From NCBI GenBank assembly GCA_016932165.1, contig JAFGDK010000108.1:1-61288 (forward strand): a stretch of DNA of 61,288 bases. The letters run 5' to 3'. Both the position numbers and the translations under genes were made by a program. This DNA comes from Anaerolineales bacterium (GTDB lineage Bacteria > Chloroflexota > Anaerolineae > Anaerolineales > UBA11579). Under the pieces are notes generated by a model. The model saw only the letters and a list, made by a program, of their open reading frames with translations. It was not told the origin of the DNA and ran no database searches. Of the stretch, positions 41,533 to 50,955 are shown in pieces (within the stretch, counting starts at the first letter, position 1; each line of letters begins with the position of its first letter).

Positions 41533-42009
41533 TCATTCAAATGGGATCAATTCTGCCGATACCTGATTGCCATTGATCCGGAGCACAGCGGCGCCTGGTT
41601 TTGATCCCCGGCGCGGGCTGGTTGGGCTGCCAGGGTTCAGATAGAGAACACCCTGCCGATGCAGACACAACGGGACATGTAAATGCCCATGGACGACCAC
41701 CTGAAATCCGGCAGCTTGCGGATCCAGATCCAAAGCCAGAATGTCATGGATCACATAGATGAAAACTTCGCCAACCTGCACCACTTCTGAAATCGGCAGC
41801 CCAGCCGGATCGCCTTGCCGATCCATATTCCCGCGCACCGCGATCAAATTCCCCATTTGCCTGAATTGGGCAAATACTTCATTGGTATCGAAATCACCGG
41901 CGTGGATAATCAGGTCAGCCTTTGCAAAGGCGGTTTTGGCCTGGGGTGGGAACTTCCCGTGGGTATCTGAGATCACCCCGATGAGCATTTGTTGGGCCTG
42001 GTCGGTCAT
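41533..42009 (-). CDS. Metallophosphoesterase, MJ0936/YfcE type
   Basis: The 158-residue phosphoesterase carries VISDTHGK, HAGDFD, VRGNMDRQ, a histidine in VIHDI and VHGHLHVP, the complete metal set. Its ATGA start overlaps the RNase J stop, so the two are translated together. This pairing may link it to RNA turnover, though the family's substrates vary. Confidence 0.87.
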   Translation of the reverse strand: MTDQAQQMLIGVISDTHGKFPPQAKTAFAKADLIIHAGDFDTNEVFAQFRQMGNLIAVRGNMDRQGDPAGLPISEVVQVGEVFIYVIHDILALDLDPQAAGFQVVVHGHLHVPLCLHRQGVLYLNPGSPTSPRRGSKPGAAVLRINGNQVSAELIPFE

Positions 42010-43667
42010 ACGATATCTACGCGGGTGAACAATAGGGGGCGGCGCCGGCTCTTCTCGGAGAGCAGCTTGCGGATGGATTTTTCCAGATCTTTTTCAATGT
42101 CAACTTCATCCACTTTGCCTTTTTGTTGCTTTGCCTGGCGCAGCACTGCCTCCACCTGGTGGTCAATGTCGAGCATCAGGTCTGCCAGGTCATCTTTGTA
42201 TACATAACCGCGGGTAATGATATGGGGATCACGACGTTGAACCAAATCTTTATCCAGGAGTACATTCAGGGATACAAACCCATCTCTGGAGAGGTTGCCG
42301 CGCTCGCGCACCACTGCCGGGCCGACATCCCCGACCCGGGAACCGTCCACAAATACGTAACCACCTGGAATCCGGTTCCCGATGGTCATGATCTCATCTT
42401 CAAATTCGATCGGTGTGCCGTTCTCAACCACGGCGATATTGTGTGGATCCATGCCCAGCTGCTCAGCCAATTTGCCGTGCTGGCGCAGATGGCGCAGTTC
42501 GCCATGGATGGGGACCAGGAATTTAGGGCGCACCAGATGCAGCATCAACTTCATTTCCTCCTGGCTGGCGTGCCCGGAGACATGCACTGGCATGATCGGT
42601 TCGTAGATCACGTTGGCGCCGCGCTGGAAGAGCTTGTTGATCGTGCGGTATACCGATTCTTCGTTCCCCGGAATGGGGTGGGAAGAGAGCACAATCGTAT
42701 CGCCTTCCTCCACATCAAACTGGCGGTTGCGCCCGGTAGCCAGGCGTCCCATGATCGATGTGGGTTCCCCTTGAGAACCAGTACACATCAGCACTACCTC
42801 TTTAGGGTTCATATTCAGGGCCTGTTCAACTGGCACAATCAGGTCTTCCGGCAGGTCCAGGTAGCCCAATTGGGTTGCCATTTTGGCGTTCTCGCGCATG
42901 CTGGTGCCGACAAAGGCCATCTTGCGGCCGTGATTCATTGCAGCTTTGGCCACCTGCTCCATCCGGGAGATCAGTGACGCAAATGAAGCCACCAGGATTC
43001 GCCCTTCAGCGTTGCGGAAGACCTCGTCAAAAGCCGGGTCAATCACTCGTTCTGAAGGGGTCCAGCCGGGGGTGTCGGCATTGGTTGAGTCTGCCAGCAG
43101 GGCCAGCACGCCGCGCCCGCCCCATTCCGACAGCTTGGCATAATCGGTCGGCCAGTTATCCACTGGCGTATGGTCGAATTTATAATCACCGGTATGCACA
43201 ATCAGCCCTTCCGGTGTGTTGATCCCCAGGGCAACCCCATCTGGGATTGAGTGGCAAACATGGGCAAATTCCACCTCAAACACACCGACCCGCACTTTCT
43301 CGCCGGCATTTACGGTGACCAGTTGGGCGCTGTTTAACAGTCCACTGCGGGCCAGCTTGACTTCCAGCAGGCCGCGGGTCAATGGGGTGGCATAGATGGG
43401 GGCGTTGAACTCTTCAAGCACATGGGCAATCGCTCCGGTGTGGTCTTCATGCCCGTGGGTGATGATGATCCCGCGCACGTTATCGGCCCGGTCGATTAAG
43501 TATTGAAAATCCGGGATAATGTAATCAATCCCCAGCATGTCATTTTCCGGGAACATGATCCCGGTATCTACGATGAGGATATCGTCCTCATATTCGTAAA
43601 CCATCATATTCTTGCCTATCTCGCCTAAGCCGCCGATAGGCACAATTTTTAAACTACTAGATCGCAT
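42006..43667 (-). CDS. rnj: Ribonuclease J
   Basis: The ATG at 43667 after AAAAGG gives 553 residues. It shows the metallo-beta-lactamase/beta-CASP order: GGLGEIGKNM at about 12-21, the metal motif HGHEDH at 71-76, CHSIPDG, HTGDYKFD, a beta-CASP domain, and SGHASQEE and PIHGELRH near the end. RNase J degrades and matures RNA with 5'-3' exo- and endonuclease activity. A long structured leader precedes it. Confidence 0.93.
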   Translation of the reverse strand: MRSSSLKIVPIGGLGEIGKNMMVYEYEDDILIVDTGIMFPENDMLGIDYIIPDFQYLIDRADNVRGIIITHGHEDHTGAIAHVLEEFNAPIYATPLTRGLLEVKLARSGLLNSAQLVTVNAGEKVRVGVFEVEFAHVCHSIPDGVALGINTPEGLIVHTGDYKFDHTPVDNWPTDYAKLSEWGGRGVLALLADSTNADTPGWTPSERVIDPAFDEVFRNAEGRILVASFASLISRMEQVAKAAMNHGRKMAFVGTSMRENAKMATQLGYLDLPEDLIVPVEQALNMNPKEVVLMCTGSQGEPTSIMGRLATGRNRQFDVEEGDTIVLSSHPIPGNEESVYRTINKLFQRGANVIYEPIMPVHVSGHASQEEMKLMLHLVRPKFLVPIHGELRHLRQHGKLAEQLGMDPHNIAVVENGTPIEFEDEIMTIGNRIPGGYVFVDGSRVGDVGPAVVRERGNLSRDGFVSLNVLLDKDLVQRRDPHIITRGYVYKDDLADLMLDIDHQVEAVLRQAKQQKGKVDEVDIEKDLEKSIRKLLSEKSRRRPLLFTRVDIV

Positions 43668-44072
43668 TTTTTTTCCTTTTTTGCGTGGGGAGAGGGTACA
43701 CACCAAAATACAAGGCACTAATCCAGTTCCTTGTTCCAGAAATTGGTTCCCAATTCCCCTGATTTATTCTTTTTTATTCTGTCCTTTTCAGGGCGGACAG
43801 AACAACCCTAAAACAAGACCTCAGGTCTTGTTGAGTTCGGATTTAACAAACAGCCCGGCGAAACGTAGGCCGGGCCAGACCAGTCATCCATAAGAAGGAT
43901 AACACAGGAATATTGACCTGTCAAAACCAGTTTGAGGCAGAAAAACGTGGGCAGAGTGGTTATGGGGTTTGGATTGGCAAAGATCTGAAAGTGAAGCTGA
44001 CTAAATCTGATCAAGACCAGTTCTAACCTTCTTTGATCACCGCTGCCTCAGATTTCGTGTACAATTTACCCA
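43668..44072. other. RNase J leader with three hairpins, and SH3-gene upstream region
   Basis: The leader of about 220 nt on the leftward strand contains TTCTGTCC/GGACAGAA (43777-43802), AACAAGACCT/AGGTCTTGTT (43812-43832) and GCCCGGC/GCCGGGC (about 43853-43874). The remaining bases up to 44072 precede the rightward SH3 gene and show nothing distinct beyond a possible TACAAT just before it. Confidence 0.5.
43896..43924 (-). promoter_or_regulatory. Promoter of the RNase J gene
   Basis: On the leftward strand a perfect TTGACA, a 17-base spacer and TATCCT lie about 230 bases upstream of the RNase J ATG. Confidence 0.6.
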
Positions 44073-44573
44073 ATGGAACTCCTGCAGCGTATTTGGAAAG
44101 CTCTGGCTTCCCCGGCGGTTCTGATCAGCGCCCTGGGGATGGGATGCTTGTTTCTGGCGGGTATCTTCATCGTTCTGGGATTGGCTTCTCCGGCAGAACC
44201 GGCACCCGCCGCCCCCGCTGCCCTGACCGTGATCCCCGGTCCGACAGCCACAAGGTATGTGCCAACCCCGCCTCCCACACGCGTGCCAACTGCCACCTCG
44301 AATCTGCCCTCCGCTCCCTTGCCGGGGATCATCGGGATTGGCAGCTCGGTGCAAATCTCAGGTACGGATGGCTCTGGGTTGAATATCCGCGGGCAGGCTG
44401 GCCTGGGAAGCAGTGTGCGCTTTGTAGCCCTGGATTCAGAAGTTTTTAAGATCGGGGATGGGCCAGTGGAGGCCGATGGGATCACCTGGTGGTTTTTGGT
44501 CACCCCTCTGGATGAGGAGCGCAACGGATGGGCAGCAGCCAATTATCTCTCATTGGTGGTGCCGGAGGATTGA
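44073..44573 (+). CDS. Membrane-anchored bacterial SH3-domain protein
   Basis: The 166-residue protein has one hydrophobic segment (about 14-38), a Pro/Thr linker and a C-terminal SH3-type fold: VQISGTDGSGLNIRGQAG..SSVRFVALDSEVFKIGDGP..WWFLVTP..GWAAANYLSLV. The last pattern fits SH3b domains that bind cell-wall peptides. It is probably tethered to the outer membrane face. A terminator follows at 44595. Confidence 0.75.
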   Translation: MELLQRIWKALASPAVLISALGMGCLFLAGIFIVLGLASPAEPAPAAPAALTVIPGPTATRYVPTPPPTRVPTATSNLPSAPLPGIIGIGSSVQISGTDGSGLNIRGQAGLGSSVRFVALDSEVFKIGDGPVEADGITWWFLVTPLDEERNGWAAANYLSLVVPED

Positions 44574-44594
44574 TCAGTGCAGATCGATGATGGC

Positions 44595-44622
44595 CAGGCG
44601 GGGTATACCCCGCCTGTTTTTT
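44595..44622 (+). terminator. Terminator after SH3-domain gene
   Basis: CAGGCGGGGT and ACCCCGCCTG pair around AT and are followed by TTTTTT. Confidence 0.85.
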
Positions 44623-44686
44623 GTGAAGCATTCTCCTTTTTATGTTGATCAGAGTGGGTTTTTACACCGCGGAAAGATAGTCGCTC

Positions 44687-44715
44687 TTGAAATTCTGCCC
44701 ATCCTGTTGGATAAT
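44687..44715 (+). promoter_or_regulatory. Promoter of the DUF971 gene
   Basis: TTGAAA (44687-44692) and GATAAT (44710-44715) with a 17-base spacer precede the GTG start by about 45 bases. Confidence 0.55.
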
Positions 44716-44761
44716 ACCCTAGCCCCTAAATACGGCAATCTGGAGGAGAAAGGATAAATCC

Positions 44762-45124
44762 GTGAGTAATAATCCAAGCGAGCCCAAACCATCTGATATT
44801 GCTGCCAATCGTGAAGACGCACAAATGACGATCAAGTGGAACAATGGGGAAGAAACGTTGTTTTCATTTGACCTGCTGCGAAATTCCTGCCCGTGTGCAG
44901 AATGCCGCGGCGGTCATGCCAACATGAAGTCAGAACCCGATGATTCGATGTTCATCATCCCGCTGATGGATGCCAAAACTACCCAATTGACCGGGATCAA
45001 ACAGGTTGGCGGCTATGCCATCAGCCTCAGTTGGGCTGATGGTCATTCGGCTGGGATCTATACCTGGCATTATCTCTACTCCCTACACCAACAGCAGGAA
45101 GCCAAAAGACAGGCGAACGATTAG
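44762..45124 (+). CDS. DUF971 (GBBH-like N-terminal) protein
   Basis: The 120-residue protein has the DUF971 pattern: ITIKWNNGEETLFSFDLLRNSCPCAECRGG, with the CPCAEC cysteines, then KQVGGYAISLSWADGHSAGIYTWHYL. The domain is known as the N-terminal part of gamma-butyrobetaine hydroxylase and as a stand-alone, iron-sulfur-associated protein (for example near Mrp/ApbC). GTG start after GGAGAAAGG. The cysteines and a His/Trp-rich end suggest metal binding. Partner not evident. Confidence 0.8.
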   Translation: MSNNPSEPKPSDIAANREDAQMTIKWNNGEETLFSFDLLRNSCPCAECRGGHANMKSEPDDSMFIIPLMDAKTTQLTGIKQVGGYAISLSWADGHSAGIYTWHYLYSLHQQQEAKRQAND

Positions 45125-45176
45125 CATGCCACCCAACCGGTAAACGTCCCGATCAAATAAACAGCAGGGAGAATTG

Positions 45177-47231
45177 ATGGTAAAGAAAGCAAAAAGGATG
45201 ATCAGCACCTCCGATATTTTTCAGATCACTGTCTTGGAATCTCCGAAATGGCACCCCACTGAGGATGAGGTCATCTACGTCCAACTCAAACCCGACCAAG
45301 CCGCCAACGACTACAAGCACACCATCTGGCGCTGGCGGGAGGAATGGGGCGCTCCCCGCCAATTCACCAACGGCGGCAAAATGGATTTCGATCCGCAGTA
45401 CAGCCCGGATGGGGAACGGGTAGCATTTGTCTCGCTGCGCGGCGGCAAGCCTCAGATTTACCTGATCCGCACCGACGGCGGTGAAGCCCAGGCGTTCACC
45501 AGGATGCCCAATGGAGTCACCGGCTTCAGCTGGAGCCCGGATGGCAAGCAGATCGCGTTTCTTTCTGCTCTCACCGCCGAAGAACGCCGCCTGGAAAAAC
45601 GCAGTGCTTTCCCACCGCTACCCCCTAAAGATGCGCTGGATGCCAAAATCCGTGAAGTGGAGCAGGAACACAAGGAAAAGCAACGCCTAGATCCCAGGAT
45701 TCACCGCGGGCTGCCGTTCAAGGCAGGCACGGATTTTGTCAGCGACCGCTACACCCATATTTTTGTTGTTGATGTAGATGACCCTAATGCCAAACCTCGC
45801 CGGCTGACTGATGGGCAGACTGATTTCACTACCCCGCGCTGGTCTCCCAATGGACGTTACCTGTGGACCACTTCGGTGCGAAAGCCTGCCTTAGAGCGTT
45901 TTGCCGAGTCGGACGTGGTGCGGATAACAGTTAAAACCGGGGAGAGTATGCGAATCGTCCGTCCGGGATTCTTCACCATGGAGCCAAAACCCTCCCCAGA
46001 CGGCAAGCTGCTGGCTGCCATCACGATGCAAGAAAAATCAGGCTTTGGGCATATCCCCCGCCTGACGGTCTTCACTACCACAGCCTCTGGCTGGCGAGAC
46101 CTCAACCTGGAACTGGACCGCTCGGTCGGAGACTATAATCACCAGTCTCAATTTTGCTGGTCAGATGACAGCCAGGGAATCTACTGCACTATCCAGGATT
46201 CCGGTTACGCCCGGGTGTTTTATGTTGATCTGGCGTCTGGCAAGTTCAGCCTGGTAACCGGGACCAACGAGTTGATCCAGACGTTCAGCGTGAATGGGCG
46301 CGGCGATATCGCCTTCGTTGGCCGCACCGTCCAGCAGCCGCCTGAGTTGTACATCACCCGCCGCGGTTTGCAGCCCAGGCGCGTGACCAAGATCCACGAT
46401 GAATGGTTGAAGAGCATCCGGGTTGCCCCGACAGAAGAGATCAGATACACGGCCCCGGATGGGCAACCGATCCAGGGCTGGATGGTTAAGCCTCCTGATT
46501 TCAACCCCAAAGAAAAGTGGCCGCTGGCGGTTAACGTGCACGGCGGGCCGCATGTGATGTGGAGCCCCGCTGAACACGCCGTGTGGCTGGAATGGCAGCT
46601 GCACGCTGCCCGGGGCTATGTGGTTTTCTTCTGCAACCCGCGCGGCTCCGATGGCTATGGCGATGATTTCCGGAGCGCGATCCAAAATAATTGGGGCCAG
46701 GCGGATATGCCGGATATTCTATCTGGGGTGGAGGCGGTGGTGGGTAGGGGGTATATAGATGAAAAGCGGATGGCGCTTACCGGCGGCTCGTACGGCGGAT
46801 ACATGACTGCCTGGATTGTTGGTCATGACAACCGTTTTGCTGCCGCGGTTGCACAGCGGGGGGTGTATAACCTGATGTCGTTTTACGGCACCAGTGATGT
46901 GCCCCGTTTGATCGAAGGCGAGTTTGAAACCATGGCCTTTGATGACCCGGAGAAGATGTGGCATTACTCGCCATTTTCCTATGTGCGGAAGATGCGCACG
47001 CCACTGCTGCTGATCCACTCGGATAATGACTACCGTGTGCCGGTTGCTGATGCCGAGCAAATGTTCACTGCCCTTAAAAAGCTTCGCCGTACGGTAGAAT
47101 TTGCCCGTTACCCGCGCGAGGGGCATGAACTTTCCCGCTCAGGTGAGCCGGAACACCGCATCGACCGCCTGGAACGGATGACGGCCTGGTTTGATAAATA
47201 CTGCAAGCCGCGCAAAATTAGAAAAAAGTAG
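45177..47231 (+). CDS. S9 family serine peptidase (acylaminoacyl-peptidase type)
   Basis: The ATG at 45177 gives 684 residues: an N-terminal beta-propeller (about 15-400, WD40-like blades such as QYSPDGERVAFVSLRGG and SWSPDGKQIAFLSA), then an alpha/beta-hydrolase domain. The catalytic Ser is in GGSYGGYM, Asp in DNDYRVPVADAEQ and His in REGHELSR. It cleaves short peptides or acyl-amino acids; no signal peptide, so cytosolic. A hairpin follows. Confidence 0.9.
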   Translation: MVKKAKRMISTSDIFQITVLESPKWHPTEDEVIYVQLKPDQAANDYKHTIWRWREEWGAPRQFTNGGKMDFDPQYSPDGERVAFVSLRGGKPQIYLIRTDGGEAQAFTRMPNGVTGFSWSPDGKQIAFLSALTAEERRLEKRSAFPPLPPKDALDAKIREVEQEHKEKQRLDPRIHRGLPFKAGTDFVSDRYTHIFVVDVDDPNAKPRRLTDGQTDFTTPRWSPNGRYLWTTSVRKPALERFAESDVVRITVKTGESMRIVRPGFFTMEPKPSPDGKLLAAITMQEKSGFGHIPRLTVFTTTASGWRDLNLELDRSVGDYNHQSQFCWSDDSQGIYCTIQDSGYARVFYVDLASGKFSLVTGTNELIQTFSVNGRGDIAFVGRTVQQPPELYITRRGLQPRRVTKIHDEWLKSIRVAPTEEIRYTAPDGQPIQGWMVKPPDFNPKEKWPLAVNVHGGPHVMWSPAEHAVWLEWQLHAARGYVVFFCNPRGSDGYGDDFRSAIQNNWGQADMPDILSGVEAVVGRGYIDEKRMALTGGSYGGYMTAWIVGHDNRFAAAVAQRGVYNLMSFYGTSDVPRLIEGEFETMAFDDPEKMWHYSPFSYVRKMRTPLLLIHSDNDYRVPVADAEQMFTALKKLRRTVEFARYPREGHELSRSGEPEHRIDRLERMTAWFDKYCKPRKIRKK

Positions 47232-47252
47232 GCAACCTTCAGCAAGGAGAAA

Positions 47253-47283
47253 GCAACAGGCCGAGTAAAACCCGGCCTGTTGC
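47253..47283. terminator. Hairpin between convergent S9 peptidase and Hsp20 genes
   Basis: GCAACAGGCCG and CGGCCTGTTGC pair over 11 bp around a nine-base loop. T-tracts are weak on both sides. Confidence 0.6.
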
Positions 47284-47303
47284 AATATGGGAGTGTGTTG
47301 TGC

Positions 47304-47744
47304 TTATTTTGCCTTGACGGTGATGACCTTGGGTTTGGCTTCCTCTGCTTTGGGCAGGGTGAGGGTTAATACACCGTTCTTCATCTCGGCCTTGCTTTTG
47401 TCCGCGATTACGGCGGCGGGCAATGTCAGGCTGCGAGAAAAGGATTGGTAGCGGTGTTCGCGCAGGTGATATTTGGCATTTTCATCCACCGTCTCTTCTT
47501 TGAGCTCTCCGCGAACGGTCAGTAACTCGCCAGTGATCTGGATGTCCAGGTCCTCAGGTTCCAGCCCAGGCAGTGTGGCTTTGACCACGATATCGTTTTC
47601 TGTCTGGTACATGTCAACCATCGGTGCACTCCAGTCCATCCTGGTGGTGCTTGGCATGGCGAAGAACTCATCGAACAGGCGGTCCATATCCTTCCGCATG
47701 GTGGACAGGTCTCGGAAGGGTTCCCATTTTGTGATGTTTGACAT
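47304..47744 (-). CDS. Hsp20/alpha-crystallin small heat shock protein
   Basis: The 146-residue protein has the alpha-crystallin core (about 40-140) with APMVDMYQTENDIVVKATLPGLEPEDLDIQI and a C-terminal GVLTLTLPKAEEAKPK, holding the GVLTLxLPK motif. The N terminus contains RLFDEFF. It acts as an ATP-independent holdase. The ATG follows AGGAGG. Single-gene unit. Confidence 0.93.
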   Translation of the reverse strand: MSNITKWEPFRDLSTMRKDMDRLFDEFFAMPSTTRMDWSAPMVDMYQTENDIVVKATLPGLEPEDLDIQITGELLTVRGELKEETVDENAKYHLREHRYQSFSRSLTLPAAVIADKSKAEMKNGVLTLTLPKAEEAKPKVITVKAK

Positions 47745-47788
47745 TTGTTCCTCCTTTACAAGTAAATGAACAATCTGTTTTAACTATA

Positions 47789-47819
47789 AACAGCTTGCGT
47801 AAGAATCACGCAAGCTGTT
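47789..47819 (-). terminator. Hairpin after the response regulator gene
   Basis: AACAGCTTGCGT pairs with ACGCAAGCTGTT over 12 bp just downstream of the regulator stop. The T content after it is modest. Confidence 0.55.
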
Positions 47820-47842
47820 CGTTAACGATCTATAAAAATCTG

Positions 47843-48553
47843 CTAGCGTTTGTAATCCACGAAGCGGTATCCGACCCCGCGCTCGGTGAGGATGTATTTT
47901 GGATTAGAGGGGTCTTCTTCCAGTTTTTGGCGCAGATAATTGACGTACAGGCGCACGTAATGGGGCTCATCCTGGTACTCATAGCCCCAGACCTTGGCCA
48001 ATATCTGGTCGTGTGAGATCACCCAGCCAGCGTTTTGTACCAGGTGGTAGAGCAGGCGGTATTCGGTGGGGCGCAGCTTGACCAGTTGGTTGTCCACCCA
48101 GACCTCGCGGCGGTCAAAGTCGATTTTCAGGCGGTCATCCACATTGATCACCCCAGAGGATTGCCCCCGGGCTTCCGTGCGGCGCAGCACGGCCTTCACC
48201 CTGCTGACCAGTTCCCGCGGACTGAATGGTTTGGTGACGTAGTCATCGGCGCCAAGCTCGAGGCCGCGCACCCGGTCATCCTCTTCGCTTTTAGCTGTCA
48301 GCATGATGACGGGGATATCATGATTTTCGCGCACCATGCGCAGCATTTCAAAGCCGTCAAGATCGGGCAGCATTACATCCAGCAGAATCAGATCGGGCAG
48401 GGTTTCACGCAGCCTGTCCAATGCCTGCTGGCTGGTGTAGGCTTCCACTACCTGAAATCCGTCATGTTCCAGGTTCAGGCGGATGAAACGGACCATGCGT
48501 TCTTCATCATCCACCACCAATATGCGTTTGTTTGTGAATTGTGTATCTTCCAT
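47843..48553 (-). CDS. OmpR-family response regulator (orphan)
   Basis: The 236-residue protein has a receiver domain ([13 protein letters not shown] at 11-23, phosphoacceptor Asp59 in [15 protein letters not shown], conserved Lys in [11 protein letters not shown]) and a winged-helix DNA-binding domain (about 140-236) ending VRGVGYRF-like ([10 protein letters not shown]). It regulates transcription after phosphorylation by a histidine kinase. No kinase gene is adjacent, so the partner lies elsewhere. Confidence 0.92.
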   Translation of the reverse strand: MEDTQFTNKRILVVDDEERMVRFIRLNLEHDGFQVVEAYTSQQALDRLRETLPDLILLDVMLPDLDGFEMLRMVRENHDIPVIMLTAKSEEDDRVRGLELGADDYVTKPFSPRELVSRVKAVLRRTEARGQSSGVINVDDRLKIDFDRREVWVDNQLVKLRPTEYRLLYHLVQNAGWVISHDQILAKVWGYEYQDEPHYVRLYVNYLRQKLEEDPSNPKYILTERGVGYRFVDYKR

Positions 48554-48649
48554 AATTTTTTAAATCTCTGATGCTGAAAACCAGCGTATCTTACATCAAT
48601 CTCGTTTTTAATCCTTGGATGGAAATCGGTGGAGTTTGTGCCGTGATTG

Positions 48650-48895
48650 TCATTCCCTCACCGCACTGATGATCTCCTCTTCCTCTTCTGAGGGAAGAAT
48701 CTCTAAAAAGTTGATCTTGTCCCAAGGCCAGACCACAGAACTGACCTCCTGGGCTGCCAGGTATTGCAAATCTTTCCCATCTCTGCGGCGTGGGTTCCGC
48801 ACATTCAGGATCACATCATTGGGCTTTGGGATTTCATCAATTTCGCCCACGATGGGTTCTTCGCCGCTGATATGAAGAATGACACTGATTGCCAT
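48650..48895 (-). CDS. Conserved hypothetical protein (81 aa), last gene of kinase operon
   Basis: The ATG follows GGAGGAG and lies 22 bases after the FHA gene on the same strand. The 81-residue product is short and acidic, with beta-rich sequence (VILHISGEEPIVGEIDEIP; NDVILNVRNPRRRDGKDLQYL; VSSVVWPWDKINFLEIL). No family I recognise and no cysteine or signal. Its place suggests a role with the kinase/phosphatase genes upstream. Confidence 0.7.
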   Translation of the reverse strand: MAISVILHISGEEPIVGEIDEIPKPNDVILNVRNPRRRDGKDLQYLAAQEVSSVVWPWDKINFLEILPSEEEEEIISAVRE

Positions 48896-48917
48896 GATTA
48901 CTCCTCCAGGTTTTGTA

Positions 48918-49439
48918 TTAGTTCTCCTGCCTGATCAGGGCTTGCACTTTAAACCGGCCCAGGGCGATCACATCGCCGTTGTGGATCAAGGTGTCGGTGA
49001 GCGGCGTAATTTTGTTGTTATTGATCCGTGTCCCGTTTGATGAACCAAGGTCTTCAATGTAAAACAGAGAGTCTCGCACTTTTAGGGTGGCATGTAAGCG
49101 GGAAACACCCTGAGAGTAAGCATCGTATGGAGAAAGGTCGATATCCGGCATGATGGATTGGCCTTCGCTGATCCGCCCCAGGGTAAACTCCGCGCCCCCT
49201 TCCAGCGGGATGATCTGCCCGGTTCTGATGATATGCAAATTGATATGAGCGCTGGATACCGGGAGCGGTGCGGCTGGTTTGGGGGCTGGTTCGTCCGCTG
49301 CGGCTATTGTCTCCGGCGTCTGGATCGCAGCGGTTGAAAGCCCGCCGGAATCGATCAGCTTTGTGCCGCATTCACTACAGAAGATTGCGCCTTCCAATAC
49401 AGGCTTCTTACAGTTTGGGCAAATTAATGTCATGGTCAC
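48918..49439 (-). CDS. Zinc-ribbon FHA-domain protein
   Basis: The GTG at 49439 overlaps the preceding stop by four bases; an ATG at 49433 is the alternative. The 173 residues carry a zinc ribbon (CPNC at 7-10, CSEC at 21-24), an Ala/Pro linker and an FHA domain (about 68-173) with GR at 88-89, SRLH at 113-116 and SSNGT at 133-137. The FHA fold binds phosphothreonine, so it is a natural target or reader for the kinase encoded in the same operon. Confidence 0.9.
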   Translation of the reverse strand: MTMTLICPNCKKPVLEGAIFCSECGTKLIDSGGLSTAAIQTPETIAAADEPAPKPAAPLPVSSAHINLHIIRTGQIIPLEGGAEFTLGRISEGQSIMPDIDLSPYDAYSQGVSRLHATLKVRDSLFYIEDLGSSNGTRINNNKITPLTDTLIHNGDVIALGRFKVQALIRQEN

Positions 49440-50923
49440 GGTCCTTGGTCCAGGTTCCCTACCAGTAATGCTCTGGTGCCGTACTTGATGCGTTTTTCGG
49501 CATCTGGTCCCATTTGCTGGCTGCTGCGGATTTGGTCTAATTCTAACATGACGGTATGCGCCAGTGCGGTTTCACCCGAGGTGAGCAGTTGGGTTGCCAG
49601 GTTTTTCAGCCTGGAGGTGGCTTTATCAAGATTGCCTTCTTTAATATCCTCGCGGGCCATCTCCTGAAGCCGGTAGAGTGAGAGCCGGGATAGCGCTTCG
49701 ACCAATACCCTTGGCGGCGGTGCTGGCAGTGGGTTCTCTTCCAGCTTACGGGAGAAGGTCAAACGGGACGAGAAATTCGGAATGGATGCAGTTGGCATTA
49801 CCATATTCAAGATGCCATCCAGGAGGACAAACTCTGCCTTTTGCCTGGGAGTGTTTTTCACTTGAAATTCTAATACCACGCTTAAACTTTTTACACGGGG
49901 AATATCTCCCAGAAAGAGTGTATCGCTGATTGGGATCGATGTGCTGTCTGGTGTCAGGCGGAAAACATAATTGAGGGTGACGCTCTCAGGTGTTTTTATG
50001 CTGAGCGAAACATTGTTGGCAAAAGAGTTCTGGATATGCCCAAATTTGCGTTGGAAGAAACTTCTGATCCCATCAGAGGTGTAGGCGTATTCACAGCTTC
50101 CACCTGTAGAGGAAGCTAAATCCTCAAGAAATTCATCATTCCATTCACTGCCGATGCCCAGGGCATGGATGGTGATGCTCTGGTCTGAAGCGATCTCTGC
50201 CAATTTAAGTGCATCCTCCTCGTCTCCATATGTGCGTCCATCGGTGATCAGGATGATGTGGTTGGCATAATCCGGGCTTAGGTTTTGGATGATCTCGTTG
50301 TAGCCCATTTCGAGCCCTTGAAATATCTCGGTGCCGCCTCTGGCATTGATCAGGCTAATGCGGGCTTCAAGGATATTCAGGTTCTGGTTGCGGGAGGCCG
50401 GGATAATCACCTCTGCCCTGTCGTTGAAGGTGACCACGGAAAGAATATCACCGGATTTCAACGATTGGACGATATTCAGAGCAGTCTCTTTAACGGTGTT
50501 TAGCCAAGGCCCTGACATGGAATTGGAGGTATCGATCACGAGGCATAAATTCATCGGCTGGCGGCGGGGCATTTCCTCTGCAGCCTTGGGGGCCGCCATG
50601 ATGTTCAGCATCACATATAAAAGCTGGGGATGTTCCAATACCGTCAGCGATTCCCGGCTGTAGATCGTGTTCACCAGCACATTGCTTGGCGTTTTTATGT
50701 CTTTGGGCAGGATTTCATCGTAAGCGATTCTTTTGGCCGGGTTTGAGAGGGTTTCGTAGGCTTCCTGAATCTGGAGAAAGATTTCGGTGGCCCGGGTATC
50801 TTTGTTTGCATCCGGATGGAATTTGCGCGCGGCAGCATGGAAGGCATTTCTGATCTCTTCCTGAGTGGCGGTATGCGGCACTCCGAGACGGGCGTAATAA
50901 TTATCGAGGTATCCGGTGACCAT
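49436..50923 (-). CDS. J-domain / von Willebrand factor A fusion protein
   Basis: The 495-residue protein begins with a J domain (about 5-70, HPD at 36-38, LSNPAKRIAYDE at its end), then a VWA domain with MIDAS residues DTSNS at 131-135, followed by a beta-rich region and a helical C terminus. The J domain would recruit an Hsp70; the VWA domain binds a metal and a partner. This combination next to kinase, phosphatase and FHA genes is unusual. The start is the first ATG of the frame. Confidence 0.85.
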   Translation of the reverse strand: MVTGYLDNYYARLGVPHTATQEEIRNAFHAAARKFHPDANKDTRATEIFLQIQEAYETLSNPAKRIAYDEILPKDIKTPSNVLVNTIYSRESLTVLEHPQLLYVMLNIMAAPKAAEEMPRRQPMNLCLVIDTSNSMSGPWLNTVKETALNIVQSLKSGDILSVVTFNDRAEVIIPASRNQNLNILEARISLINARGGTEIFQGLEMGYNEIIQNLSPDYANHIILITDGRTYGDEEDALKLAEIASDQSITIHALGIGSEWNDEFLEDLASSTGGSCEYAYTSDGIRSFFQRKFGHIQNSFANNVSLSIKTPESVTLNYVFRLTPDSTSIPISDTLFLGDIPRVKSLSVVLEFQVKNTPRQKAEFVLLDGILNMVMPTASIPNFSSRLTFSRKLEENPLPAPPPRVLVEALSRLSLYRLQEMAREDIKEGNLDKATSRLKNLATQLLTSGETALAHTVMLELDQIRSSQQMGPDAEKRIKYGTRALLVGNLDQGP

Positions 50924-50955
50924 ATTTCAGGTTCTCCACAACCAGCGTTTCAGGG

